Source: Actinomyces sp. ICM47 (lineage in GTDB: Bacteria; Actinomycetota; Actinomycetes; Actinomycetales; Actinomycetaceae). From it: a stretch of 45,292 nt of DNA. The translations under genes and the position numbers were made by a program. The stretch is taken from assembly GCF_000278725.1 (NCBI RefSeq), contig NZ_ALCA01000098.1:1-45292 (forward strand), given 5' to 3'. Below, piece by piece: positions 26,402-34,719 of the stretch; position 1 is the stretch's first letter, and each line of letters starts with the position of its first letter. The notes beneath the pieces were generated by a model. The model made no database searches. It was not told the origin of the DNA and was given only the letters and a program-made list of their open reading frames with translations.

Positions 26402-27853
26402 GTGAACACCCAAGAAAAGACCGCCCCTTCCCGCGGCGGCTTCACACAGTCACTTGATTCGTTCTTCCAGATCTCCAAGCGCGGCTCGACCATCGGTCAT
26501 GAAATCCGCGGCGGGATCGTCACCTTCTTCGCGATGGCTTACATTCTGGTCGTTAACCCGGCGATCCTGAGCAACGCTATTCCCGACGACGGATCCATCA
26601 CCACCCAGGGTATCGCCGCAGGCACCGCGCTGGTCGCAGGCGTCATGACGATCCTCATGGGCGTTGTTGCGAACTACCCGCTGGCGCTCGCAGCCGGCCT
26701 CGGCCTGAACGCGGTGGTCGCCTTCACCCTGGTCCTCGGTGCGGGCCTGAGCTACGGCGAGGCCATGGGCATTATCGCGTGGGAAGGTATCCTCATCTTC
26801 CTGCTGGTCCTCACGGGCTTCCGCGAGGCAGTGTTCCGTGCCGTCCCCGCCGCCCTCAAGACCGCAATCACGCTCGGCCTGGGCCTCTTTGTGGCCCTCA
26901 TCGGCCTGGTCAACGCCGGTATTGTGCGCACGGGTGCGACACCCGTTCAGTTCGGCATCTCGGGTTCGCTCGATGGCTGGCCTGCCCTGGTCTTCGTCTT
27001 CGGCCTGTTCCTCATGATCATCCTGTACGTGCGGGGCGTGCAGGGCGCTGTCCTCATCTCGATCATCTCAGCCACGGTCCTCGCGGTGATCGTCCAGGCA
27101 TTCGCGCACATCGATCGGATCTCCGACACGAACCCGACCGGTTGGGGGCAGACCGTTCCGGAGCTCAAGGGATCCCCGATTGCGGTCCCCGTCTTCGACA
27201 CCCTTGGCAAGGTTGACCTTTTCGGCGGCTTCGGCAAGCTCGGCGTTGTCTCCGTGATCCTCCTGGTCTTCTCCCTCATGCTCGCCGATTTCTTCGACAC
27301 GATGGGCACCATGGTTGCTGTCGGTGCCGAAGGCAACCTGCTTGATGAGGATGGCAACCCGCCCAAGACGCGCCAGATCCTGATCATCGACTCCCTGGCT
27401 GCCGTGGCCGGCGGCCTCGGCGGCGTCTCCTCGAACACCTCCTACGTCGAGTCCGCCTCGGGCGTCGCCGAGGGCGCGCGCACCGGCCTGGCCTCCGTGG
27501 TCACCGGCGTCCTCTTCCTGCTCTCGACCTTCCTGGCTCCGCTCGTCGAGCTGGTCCCGACCGAGGCCGCTTCCACGGCCCTCGTGTTCGTCGGCTTCCT
27601 CATGATGACCCAGGTGACTGACATCGACTGGAAGTCCGCCGAGGTCGCCATCCCGTCCTTCATGACGATGGCCTTCATGCCTTTCGGCTACTCAGTGTCC
27701 GTCGGCATCGGCGTGGGCTTCGTGACCTACGCGCTCATCCAGCTCGTCAAGGGCAAGGCTCGCACGGTTCACCCGCTCATGTGGCTGGTCTCCGTCCTGT
27801 TCATCATCTACTTCCTGATGGGTCCGATCCAGCGTCTCTTCGGCGTCGCCTGA
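26402..27853 (+). CDS. NCS2/AzgA-type nucleobase permease
   Basis: This 483-residue polytopic permease belongs to the AzgA/PbuG branch that imports hypoxanthine, guanine or adenine by proton symport. The signature near the N-terminus is EIRGGIVTFFAMAYILVVNPAIL. The substrate-site helices LADFFDTMGTMVAVG and GGVSSNTSYVESASG (about 295-350) are well conserved in this subfamily. The start is a GTG at 26402 with a poor ribosome-binding site. No purine riboswitch is visible in the 64 bp between the terminator hairpin and this start. It is followed by its own terminator. Substrate choice within purines cannot be fixed from sequence alone. Confidence 0.93.
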   Translation: MNTQEKTAPSRGGFTQSLDSFFQISKRGSTIGHEIRGGIVTFFAMAYILVVNPAILSNAIPDDGSITTQGIAAGTALVAGVMTILMGVVANYPLALAAGLGLNAVVAFTLVLGAGLSYGEAMGIIAWEGILIFLLVLTGFREAVFRAVPAALKTAITLGLGLFVALIGLVNAGIVRTGATPVQFGISGSLDGWPALVFVFGLFLMIILYVRGVQGAVLISIISATVLAVIVQAFAHIDRISDTNPTGWGQTVPELKGSPIAVPVFDTLGKVDLFGGFGKLGVVSVILLVFSLMLADFFDTMGTMVAVGAEGNLLDEDGNPPKTRQILIIDSLAAVAGGLGGVSSNTSYVESASGVAEGARTGLASVVTGVLFLLSTFLAPLVELVPTEAASTALVFVGFLMMTQVTDIDWKSAEVAIPSFMTMAFMPFGYSVSVGIGVGFVTYALIQLVKGKARTVHPLMWLVSVLFIIYFLMGPIQRLFGVA

Positions 27854-27877
27854 TTGCTCACCTATCGCGTACTTGTC

Positions 27878-27906
27878 GCCCCGTCGCAGCGTCGCTGCGG
27901 CGGGGC
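27878..27906 (+). terminator. Terminator after the permease gene
   Basis: A 13-bp stem (27878-27890 with 27894-27906, one wobble) has a 3-nt loop, 24 bp after the stop. Confidence 0.75.
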
Positions 27907-27929
27907 AGTCGTATTCTGAAAGAACGCGT

Positions 27930-27968
27930 ACGAACGAGGACCGCGCGCTTCGCCCAGGCCTCGTTCGT
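27930..27968 (+). promoter_or_regulatory. Leader hairpin before the MFS gene
   Basis: ACGAACGAGG at 27930-27939 pairs perfectly with CCTCGTTCGT at 27959-27968 around a 19-nt loop. It lies 16 bp before the strong ribosome-binding site AGGAGG (27985-27990). It may be a 5'-leader structure; no T-run follows. Confidence 0.5.
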
Positions 27969-27996
27969 GGAGGGGCACAGGATGAGGAGGACAGAC

Positions 27997-29286
27997 ATGT
28001 CGGCTACGTTTGCATCGTTGCGCTATGTCAACTATCGGTACTGGTTCGCCGCAACGTTGATTGCATCGACGGGCACGTGGCTACAGCGCGTGGCTCAAGA
28101 CTGGTACGTGCTCACGGTCCTCACCGACCACGATTCCTCGCAGGTCGGCATCGTAACCGCCTTGCAGTTCCTGCCGATTATCCTGTTCTCCGCGTGGGCG
28201 GGCGTGCTCGCGGACCGTATCCCGGGGCGGCGTCTCCTACAGTGCACGCAGACTGGCATCGGCGTTGTCTCTCTTATCATGGGCCTCGTCGTCCTGACGG
28301 GAACGGGGCAGCTGTGGCATCAGTATGTCCTGGCGTTTGTCTCGGGAACGATCTCCGCGATGGATACCCCCGCGCGTCAGGCCTTCGTCGGCGAGCTTGT
28401 TCCGCTTGACAAAATGGCGAACGCTGTCGCTCTGAACTCCACGGCGTTCCACGCGGCGCGTCTCATTGGCCCGGCTTCCGCGGGCTTGTTCATCGACTGG
28501 TGGGGGGTGGGTCCCGTCTTCCTTATTGACGCCGGTATGTTCGCCGCCCCCGTCATCGCGCTGATGCTCATGCGCGGCGACCGCCTCTACCCGCGCACGC
28601 TTGTGCCGCGTGCCCGCGGCCAGCTGCGCGAAGCCGTAGCCTACGTCCGTCGGCGTACGGACATCCTTATCATCCTCGTGCTGATTGCCATCGTGAGCGC
28701 CCTGGGTATGAACTTCCAGATGACCAGCGCGCTCATGGCGACCACCGTGTTTGGCAAGACGGCCGGCTCCTTCGGGATACTCTCCTCGTTCATGGCTTTC
28801 GGCTCGATTCTGGGGGCGACGGGTGCTGCACGCCGTATCCCTCGCCTGCGCACGATCATCCTGGGTGCCGCCTTCTACGGGTGCGCCGAGATCCTGCTGG
28901 GTCTGTCCCCCTCGTACTGGTGGTTCGCTCTCCTGTCGATCCCGACGGGTTTTGGGATGCTGACGATGAACACGAGTGCAAACGCCCTCATGCAGACGCG
29001 TACGGATCAGGAGATGCGTGGGCGTGTCATGGCGATGTACTCGCTTGTGTACCTGGGCGCGACGCCGATTGGATCGCCGATTATTGGCCGTGTGGGCGCG
29101 GTATTTGGAGCTCGCTGGGCGATCCTGGTGGGCGGGATCGCCTCCCTGGGTATCGCGCTCATCTGCGGTGCGTGGGCGATGATCCACTGGAAGGGGCGCG
29201 TCGCGGTTCGTCCCTCTTTCCCATGGGTGGGCGTGGAGGGTGGCTCCTCTGCGGACGCACCGCGCCGCTCGGTCGACCCGAGCTGA
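27997..29286 (+). CDS. MFS exporter (EntS/MFS_3 type)
   Basis: The 429-residue protein has about 12 membrane helices. The N-terminal segment SLRYVNYRYWFAATLIASTGTWLQRVAQDWYVL and the loop AGVLADRIPGRRLL match the MFS_3/EntS group of exporters. The ATG at 27997 has AGGAGG six nt upstream and beats the ATG at 27982. It is followed by convergent serC after 31 bp. Substrates of this group range from siderophores to drugs and are not predictable here; the nearby DtxR-type regulator could hint at iron, but that link is weak. A leader hairpin precedes it. Confidence 0.9.
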   Translation: MSATFASLRYVNYRYWFAATLIASTGTWLQRVAQDWYVLTVLTDHDSSQVGIVTALQFLPIILFSAWAGVLADRIPGRRLLQCTQTGIGVVSLIMGLVVLTGTGQLWHQYVLAFVSGTISAMDTPARQAFVGELVPLDKMANAVALNSTAFHAARLIGPASAGLFIDWWGVGPVFLIDAGMFAAPVIALMLMRGDRLYPRTLVPRARGQLREAVAYVRRRTDILIILVLIAIVSALGMNFQMTSALMATTVFGKTAGSFGILSSFMAFGSILGATGAARRIPRLRTIILGAAFYGCAEILLGLSPSYWWFALLSIPTGFGMLTMNTSANALMQTRTDQEMRGRVMAMYSLVYLGATPIGSPIIGRVGAVFGARWAILVGGIASLGIALICGAWAMIHWKGRVAVRPSFPWVGVEGGSSADAPRRSVDPS

Positions 29287-29317
29287 GAGTCGGGGACCGC
29301 GCGGCGGCGCGAGGCGC

Positions 29318-30451
29318 TTAGAGGACCCGCTCCAGGCAGTAGTCGATGCACTCCAGGAGGGCTTCGACGTCGCCGATCTCGACGCTGGGCCAGGTACCGA
29401 TGCGCAGCTGGTTCGCGCCCACGCCGCGGTAGGCGCCGATGTCTACGATCTCGTGGGCGCGCAGGTGTGCCGCCAGGTCTGTGGCCTTCACGTCGGCGTT
29501 GATCTCGATCGTCGCGGTGACGGGGGAACGCCACGCCTCCTCGGTGACGAAGGGGGAGAGCACCGGGTGCGCGGTCGCCCAGTCGTAGATGAGGGACGAG
29601 GCCTGGGCGCAGTGGGCGGCGACGGCATCCATCCCGCCGCGTTCGTTGAGCCACGCGACCTGACGCTGCGCCATGATGATGGTCGCGACCGCGGGTGTGT
29701 TGAGCGTCTGGTCCTTGCGCGAGTTATCAATCGCGGCAGACAGCGACAGGAACTGCGGGATCCAACGGCCTTGGGGGGCAGCCTCGATGCGCCGGGCGCG
29801 CTCGATGGCGGCGGGGGAGAGAACAGCGACCCACAGGCCGCCGTCCGACCCGAGGGCCTTTTGCAGAGAGAAGTAGTAGGCGTCGACTCCGGTGAGGTCC
29901 ACGGGCGCGGCACCCGCAATCGACGTGCCATCGACGAGAGTGAGCGCTCCGGGTGCGTCGACCCGGTAGACGGGGGAGGCCACGCCCGTTGAGGTCTCGT
30001 TGTGCGGGTAGGCGTAGACATCGACGCCCTCCGCGGCATCGCGCGGTGTGAGCGTGACCAGGGAGCCAGCCTCGGCCTCGTCGATGAGGGGCGTGCGCAG
30101 GTGCGGCGCACGTTCCGCTTCCAAGGCGAACTTTGCGCCGAATGCTCCCCAGGAACCGAAGGCCGCGCGCGAGTCCATGAGGCACGCGCAGGCCACATCC
30201 CAGAAGGCGGAGGCACCGCCGTTACCGAGCACGATCTCGTAGCCCTCGGGGACGCTCAGGAGGGAGCGCAGCCCGTCCTTGAAGGAAGCGACGACGTGTC
30301 GCACGGGCGCTGCGCGGTGGGAGGTGCCCATGAGGAGGGGTGTGAAGAGCGCCTGAAGCTGGTCGGGGCGCACTTTCGAGGGACCGCAACCGAAGCGACC
30401 GTCGGCGGGCAAGAGGACCGGGTCAATGTCGGGGAAAACCACCATGAACAC
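29318..30451 (-). CDS. serC: Phosphoserine aminotransferase, actinobacterial type
   Basis: SerC converts 3-phosphohydroxypyruvate and glutamate to phosphoserine with pyridoxal phosphate, in serine synthesis. The N-terminal RFGCGPSKVRPDQLQALF is diagnostic for the mycobacterial-type enzyme. The PLP lysine lies in YYFSLQKALGSDGG, and HNETSTGV is the usual active-site segment. The reported start is a GTG at 30451 with AAGG upstream, giving 377 residues; the ATG at 30445 would remove only two. It is divergent from the DtxR-type regulator and convergent with the exporter. The mycobacterial ortholog Rv0884c also sits beside DUF3027. Confidence 0.96.
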   Translation of the reverse strand: MFMVVFPDIDPVLLPADGRFGCGPSKVRPDQLQALFTPLLMGTSHRAAPVRHVVASFKDGLRSLLSVPEGYEIVLGNGGASAFWDVACACLMDSRAAFGSWGAFGAKFALEAERAPHLRTPLIDEAEAGSLVTLTPRDAAEGVDVYAYPHNETSTGVASPVYRVDAPGALTLVDGTSIAGAAPVDLTGVDAYYFSLQKALGSDGGLWVAVLSPAAIERARRIEAAPQGRWIPQFLSLSAAIDNSRKDQTLNTPAVATIIMAQRQVAWLNERGGMDAVAAHCAQASSLIYDWATAHPVLSPFVTEEAWRSPVTATIEINADVKATDLAAHLRAHEIVDIGAYRGVGANQLRIGTWPSVEIGDVEALLECIDYCLERVL

Positions 30452-30569
30452 AGCGTAACCCGCCTTGGCACGCTATTTCCATCATGCTCATTAATCGAAT
30501 TAGCGTGAAGAAGCACACGTGGGCACGCGCACTTTTTCGCGTCATTGTGTCGTTTGCTTCCAAGAAAAG

Positions 30570-30588
30570 GAAGGTCAACCTATCCTGT
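30570..30588. promoter_or_regulatory. Candidate DtxR/IdeR iron box
   Basis: The 19-mer at 30570-30588 (core AAGGTCAACCTATCC) matches 13 of 19 bases of the DtxR consensus TTAGGTTAGCCTAACCTAA, counted by eye. It lies 32 bp before the regulator's start codon, which suggests that the regulator controls itself and perhaps the divergent serC. Confidence 0.55.
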
Positions 30589-30619
30589 TGTTAGTTCGTA
30601 GCCGTCAAAGGAGGATGCC

Positions 30620-31297
30620 GTGGCAGACCTGATCGACACCACCGAGATGTATCTCAAGACCATTCTCGAGTTGGAAGAGGACGGGGTGACGCCCCTGCGC
30701 GCCCGCATCGTGGACCGCTTGGGCCATTCGGGGCCGACGGTGTCGCAGACGGTCGCCCGCATGGAGCGTGACGGCCTGCTGCACGTGATGGGGGATCGGC
30801 GCCTCGAGCTGACCGAGGAGGGTCGCAGCCGCGCGACCGAGGTGCTGCGCAAGCACCGCCTGGCTGAGCGTCTGCTTCTCGACGTGATTGGCATGGAGTG
30901 GGCACAGGTTCACGACGAGGCCTGCCGCTGGGAGCACGTCATGAGCGACGCCGTTGAAGCGCGCCTGGTGGAGCTGCTGCACGACCCGAGCGTGGACCCC
31001 TACGGTAACCCGCTGCCCGGCGTGGGTGAGAGTGGGCGTCTGCAATCCGCGGAGCTCGCAGTGCGTTCCTTCGAGTCGGGTGCGCTGACCCTGGCGCGTA
31101 TCGGCGAGCCGATCCAGGCCCAGGCCGATCTGCTGGCTTCCTTCGGTGAGCTGGGACTGCGCCCGGGCGCGCGCGTGGGTCTGTCTGCGCACGGTGACAT
31201 CGTGCGGGTAGCGGCGCTGGACGAGGTGGGGGAGGTCAGCGGGTATCTGACGATCCCGATGGCACTGGCCGCTCACCTGTTCGTTCGCGGTGACTAA
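30620..31297 (+). CDS. DtxR/IdeR-family iron-dependent repressor
   Basis: The 225-residue protein keeps the numbering of diphtheria-toxin repressor. The primary metal site residues M10, C102, E105 and H106 are present, and so are ancillary-site residues H79, E83 and H98. The winged-helix head reads VDRLGHSGPTVSQTVARMERDGLL, and the C-terminal SH3-like domain (about 150-225) is present. That pattern predicts an active Fe(II) sensor; MntR-type manganese repressors lack the cysteine. The GTG start follows AAAGGAGG. A DtxR-like box lies just upstream. No siderophore or heme genes are in the window, so the regulon is elsewhere. Confidence 0.94.
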   Translation: MADLIDTTEMYLKTILELEEDGVTPLRARIVDRLGHSGPTVSQTVARMERDGLLHVMGDRRLELTEEGRSRATEVLRKHRLAERLLLDVIGMEWAQVHDEACRWEHVMSDAVEARLVELLHDPSVDPYGNPLPGVGESGRLQSAELAVRSFESGALTLARIGEPIQAQADLLASFGELGLRPGARVGLSAHGDIVRVAALDEVGEVSGYLTIPMALAAHLFVRGD

Positions 31298-31306
31298 GCG
31301 CGACCG

Positions 31307-31346
31307 TAACGAGGCCGGGGTCCGTGTGGGGTCTCGGCCTTCGTTA
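31307..31346 (+). terminator. Terminator after the DtxR-type gene
   Basis: TAACGAGGCCGGGG at 31307-31320 pairs with 31330-31346 with one bulged base and wobble pairs. It contains the GAGGCC core seen in other hairpins of this window. Confidence 0.7.
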
Positions 31347-31478
31347 TGCCCAGAATCGAGGGCATCTCGGATGGTGGAATGAGTGTGATGAGTCGGTGAT
31401 TGGCTGAGTTTTTCCTGTTGTTGCGCGGCATAAATGTCACGAAATGGTAACGGTCGAGGATTGAGGTGTTATAGGAAC

Positions 31479-31508
31479 GTGACACTGACCGCCTGTGCAG
31501 GGTATAGT
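31479..31508 (+). promoter_or_regulatory. Promoter of the riboswitch-NlpC/P60 transcript
   Basis: GTGACA at 31479-31484, an 18-bp spacer and TATAGT at 31503-31508 form a good sigma-70-type promoter. Transcription should start near 31515, just before the riboswitch. Confidence 0.6.
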
Positions 31509-31539
31509 GAGAACCGGTCATCAGACCAACCGCTCATCC

Positions 31540-31680
31540 GGTACCCGAAGTGAGACAACGGATGACGCGGAAAAAGCGTCTCACGCGGGGAACCCATCAT
31601 CGGCTCCTCGTAGCCTAGGGGTGAAGCTCGCATGCCGAGCCGGGCCTCCCGCCCGAACCCGACAGCTAACCTCGCAGGGA
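31540..31680 (+). ncRNA. c-di-AMP riboswitch (ydaO/yuaA class)
   Basis: The conserved core elements occur in order: CGGGGAACCC (31586-31595), TAGGGGTGAAGCTCG (31616-31630), and CCCGAACCCGACAGCTAACC (from 31652) followed by TCGCAGG. These are the hallmark strings of the ydaO leader, which binds cyclic di-AMP. It lies in the leader of a NlpC/P60 wall hydrolase, a known type of target in actinobacteria. The outer boundaries are approximate. High c-di-AMP is expected to reduce expression. Confidence 0.93.
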
Positions 31681-31696
31681 AACAGGGAGAAAACGA

Positions 31697-32467
31697 GTGA
31701 AGACTTCTAAGCCTGCTCCGCGTCACCGCCAGGCACGTCGCCCCATCGCCGCTGCTGTGGTCGAGGGGGTCACCCCTATGAACGCCGCTCGCCCGATCGC
31801 CTTCGCATCGGCCGCCGGTGTTGCGCTGACCGCTATTGCTGCCGGTGTTGCAAACGCCGCGCCGGCCACCCCCCAGTCCGAGCCGCAGAGCGCGGACCTG
31901 AACACCACGACCATTGCCGTCGACGACGTCACCACGGTTGAGGTTCCGGATATCGCGTGGACCGCCGAGGATGGCATCGCCGAGTCCGTCACCGCCGAGG
32001 CCCCCGCAGCCCCCGAGCCGGAGGCAGCTCCCGCCGATGAGACCGACGCGAACGCCTCTGATGGCGCTGCCTCGCGTTCCGAGTCCCGCGGCGAGATGTC
32101 CACCGCGTCTTCGGATACCTCGGCCCGTCAGGCCGCCGTCAACGCCGCTGGATCGGACATCGTCTCCGTCGCCCTCGGCCTGACCGGCATTCCCTACGTC
32201 TACGGTGGCGAGACCCTCGCCGGCCTGGACTGCTCCGGCCTGGTCAAGTACGCCTACGCGGCTGCCGGCATCAACCTGCCGCACTCCTCGTCCGCTCAGG
32301 CCGCTGGCGGCACCATCGTGTCCAACCCGCAGCCCGGCGACATCGTGGCCTACCCCGGCCACGTCGCCATCTACATCGGCGGCGGTCAGATGGTTGAGGC
32401 GACTATGCCCGGCTACAATTCGAAGGTTTCGCCGGTTCGCGGCGGCGCGACCTACGTGCGCTACTGA
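31697..32467 (+). CDS. Secreted NlpC/P60 (C40) peptidoglycan endopeptidase
   Basis: The 256-residue protein begins with a long basic N-region and a signal-type helix (about 31-54, ending VANAAPA). An acidic, Ala/Pro/Glu-rich linker follows (about 60-150). The C-terminal NlpC/P60 domain (about 152-256) has catalytic C179 in LDCSGLVKYAY and H222 in PGHVAIYIG. It should cut stem peptides of peptidoglycan outside the membrane. The GTG start at 31697 has GGGAG upstream. The c-di-AMP riboswitch in its leader couples wall hydrolysis to the second messenger. A short Ala-rich region replaces the coiled coil of RipA-type proteins. Confidence 0.94.
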   Translation: MKTSKPAPRHRQARRPIAAAVVEGVTPMNAARPIAFASAAGVALTAIAAGVANAAPATPQSEPQSADLNTTTIAVDDVTTVEVPDIAWTAEDGIAESVTAEAPAAPEPEAAPADETDANASDGAASRSESRGEMSTASSDTSARQAAVNAAGSDIVSVALGLTGIPYVYGGETLAGLDCSGLVKYAYAAAGINLPHSSSAQAAGGTIVSNPQPGDIVAYPGHVAIYIGGGQMVEATMPGYNSKVSPVRGGATYVRY

Positions 32468-32484
32468 GCCGTTTGAACGATAGG

Positions 32485-32523
32485 CAATCGCCGCAGCCCC
32501 GAGGGGGTTGCGGCGATTGTTTT
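32485..32523 (+). terminator. Rho-independent terminator after the NlpC/P60 gene
   Basis: A 16-bp stem (32485-32500 with 32504-32519, one wobble) has a 3-nt loop and is followed by TTTT. It is the most canonical plus-strand terminator of the window. Confidence 0.93.
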
Positions 32524-32600
32524 ATCTTCCTCCACTTGGGCTTTCGCCCACCGTCAAAATGCGGCACAATATAAGTGACTGCCACCACGAGGAGGACATG

Positions 32601-33533
32601 ATGAGTTCCACCGAAGTCATTCTGGTCGGTGTCGATGGCTCGAAGGAGAGCCTTGCCGCCGTCACATGGGCCGCTGATCGCGGCGCGCGCACCGGAGCGC
32701 GCATCCATTGCCTGTGCACCTACGCGCTGGCTTCCTACTCTGCCGCCGCCCTCGACGGTGGGTACGCCGTTCTCGACGACGAGGCGCTCAAAGCGGGTGC
32801 CGAGCAAGTTGTTGAGGAAGCGAAGGCCGTGGCTCGCGAGCGTGGAGCCGCGCACGTGTCCGGTTCGACCGAGCCGGGCGACCCCGCAGGCGTCCTCATC
32901 GATTTCTCCGCTGAGGTCGACATGATCGTCGTCGGCTCTCGCGGAGGCGGTGGCTTTGCGGATCGTCTCCTCGGTACCGTCTCCTCTGCGCTGCCCGCGC
33001 ACGCCAAGTGCCCGGTCGTCGTGGTGCCTCGCCACACCTCGGGCAAGAAATTCACGCCCATCGAACGCATCGTCGTCGGCATTGACGGAACCGACCAGCC
33101 GTCCTGCGCCCTCAAGCGCGCGATCAGCGAGACCGATCTGTGGGGTGCCCGCCTGACGGCCGTCTCGGCCGTCCCCATCGCCGCGGGTCCCTCCGTCATG
33201 GCGTGGACCCCGACGGGCGTCGACCACTCCGCCCTCCTCACCCAGGTTCGTCAGGGTATGGACGCCGCCATCGACGCCGCCCTGGACGGGCGCGACGTGC
33301 ACGTGTCGCGCCACGCCCTCGACGGTTCCGCGGCCTCGCTACTCATCGAGTTCTCGACCGCAGTCGACCTCGTCGTCGTGGGCACCCGCGGGCGCGGCGG
33401 CCTGGCTGGCGTGCTCCTCGGCTCGACCTCGCAGACCGTCCTGCACCACTCGACCTGCCCCGTCATGGTCGTACCCTCCGCCCACCTGGGCGAAGGCACC
33501 ACGGCGGTGCACACGGAGTGGGAGCGGCGCTAA
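32601..33533 (+). CDS. Tandem universal stress protein (UspA x2)
   Basis: This 310-residue cytoplasmic protein has two Usp domains. The first (about 1-145) starts EVILVGVDGS and ends with the ATP-binding segment GSRGGGGFADRLLGTVSSAL. The second (about 155-295) starts RIVVGIDGT and ends with GTRGRGGLAGVLLGSTSQTV. Both fit the G-x2-G-x9-G-(S/T) pattern of ATP-binding Usp proteins. The second of two adjacent ATG codons (32601) is best spaced from AGGAGG. It is flanked by terminators on both sides, so it is transcribed alone. The role is stress or dormancy adaptation, as inferred from family. Confidence 0.94.
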   Translation: MSSTEVILVGVDGSKESLAAVTWAADRGARTGARIHCLCTYALASYSAAALDGGYAVLDDEALKAGAEQVVEEAKAVARERGAAHVSGSTEPGDPAGVLIDFSAEVDMIVVGSRGGGGFADRLLGTVSSALPAHAKCPVVVVPRHTSGKKFTPIERIVVGIDGTDQPSCALKRAISETDLWGARLTAVSAVPIAAGPSVMAWTPTGVDHSALLTQVRQGMDAAIDAALDGRDVHVSRHALDGSAASLLIEFSTAVDLVVVGTRGRGGLAGVLLGSTSQTVLHHSTCPVMVVPSAHLGEGTTAVHTEWERR

Positions 33534-33543
33534 CTCCTCACCG

Positions 33544-33588
33544 CGGACGAGGCCGGGGGACCCCACGCGCTCACCCCGGCCTCGTCCG
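33544..33588 (+). terminator. Terminator after the universal stress gene
   Basis: A perfect 15-bp stem (33544-33558 with 33574-33588) has a 15-nt loop and carries the GAGGCCGGGG/CCCCGGCCTC core. Confidence 0.85.
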
Positions 33589-33688
33589 TGTGTGCTCAAT
33601 ATCCCCGCCCCCAGAGTCTCGTTCGTGGGCGGGGTGACGCGACGGGCGGGCACCCACTTTGCTAGAGTTGGCCCGGACAAAGTGTCAC

Positions 33689-33761
33689 GCCCTCGTAGCT
33701 CAGGGGATAGAGCACCGCTCTCCTAAAGCGGGTGTCGGACGTTCGAATCGTCTCGGGGGCA
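33689..33761 (+). tRNA. tRNA-Arg (anticodon CCT)
   Basis: The acceptor stem GCCCTCG pairs with CGGGGGC (33754-33760, one wobble) and the discriminator is A33761. The anticodon stem CCGCT/AGCGG encloses CTCCTAA, giving anticodon CCT, which reads AGG. The T arm contains GTTCGAATC. CCA is not encoded. The next gene starts only 15 bp downstream. Confidence 0.94.
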
Positions 33762-33776
33762 CTGTGAGGGGACCTC

Positions 33777-34694
33777 ATGCGTAACGCCATCGGATATATC
33801 GTGACCGTCGTGGCCGCGCTGTGCTGGGGCGCTTCCGGGGTCTCCGCCCACTATCTGATGACGTCCCACGGCGTCGAACTGACCCTCGTCAGCTTCTTCC
33901 GCATGTTTACGGCCGGCATCCTCACCCTCGGCTGTGCGCTCGCCCGCTCGCGCAGGATCACCACCCAACACCGCGAACTGGTGACAACGAGGCGTAACTG
34001 GCCCCCACTCATCTCCTACGCCATCTTCGGCCTGGCGGCCTGCCAACTCAGCTACATGGGCGTCATCCGCGCCTCCAACGCCGGCACCGGCACCGTCCTG
34101 GAATACCTGGGCCTCATCCTCATCGTCGTGTGGGTATGCCTGAGCCACCGGCGCTGGCCGCGTACCTCCGAACTGATCGCCATGATCCTGGCACTGACCG
34201 GCACGTTCCTACTGTCCACGCACGGCACCCCAGGTACCCTCGCCCTGACCCCCGTGACCCTCGCGTGGGGTGGCGTCGCCGCCCTCACCCTGGCAACCTA
34301 CACGCTGCTACCCGCCCGCCTCATCGCCGTATACGGTGCCGAACTCGTCGTCGGCTACGGCCTGGTCATCGCTGGAGCCGGGGTCGGCCTCGTCGGGCGA
34401 GTCTGGCGTTACTCGATCACATGGACGCCCGACGTCATCCTCGCCATGACAATCACCGTCGTGCTGGGCACCGCCGTCGCCTTCACCGCCTTCCTGTGGG
34501 GCGTCGACCGTATCGGACCCGTGCGCGCCAGCCTCGTCGGCTGCGCCGAACCCATCGCGGCGACCGTGTTCTCCGCCCTCATCATGGGAAGCTCCTACAC
34601 GGGTGCCGACATCGTCGGCATGGCCCTCATCGTCAGTGCTGTTGTGACCATTTCCGTTGTCGACCTCATCCGGGCGCGCCGCGTCACACAATAA
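33777..34694 (+). CDS. DMT-superfamily (EamA) transporter
   Basis: The 305-residue protein has ten membrane helices in two EamA repeats. The first begins VVAALCWGASGVSAHYLM and the second contains AWGGVAALTLATYTLLPARL. The C-terminal repeat has the usual GVDRIGPVRASLVGCAEPIAATVFSAL. Such proteins export amino acids, metabolites or drugs; the substrate is unknown. The ATG at 33777 lies 15 bp after tRNA-Arg, so it may be read from the tRNA promoter after processing. It is followed after 25 bp by the large helicase-like gene on the same strand. Confidence 0.9.
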   Translation: MRNAIGYIVTVVAALCWGASGVSAHYLMTSHGVELTLVSFFRMFTAGILTLGCALARSRRITTQHRELVTTRRNWPPLISYAIFGLAACQLSYMGVIRASNAGTGTVLEYLGLILIVVWVCLSHRRWPRTSELIAMILALTGTFLLSTHGTPGTLALTPVTLAWGGVAALTLATYTLLPARLIAVYGAELVVGYGLVIAGAGVGLVGRVWRYSITWTPDVILAMTITVVLGTAVAFTAFLWGVDRIGPVRASLVGCAEPIAATVFSALIMGSSYTGADIVGMALIVSAVVTISVVDLIRARRVTQ

Positions 34695-34719
34695 GGCGGT
34701 GCTGCCGTAGGGTTGAATC

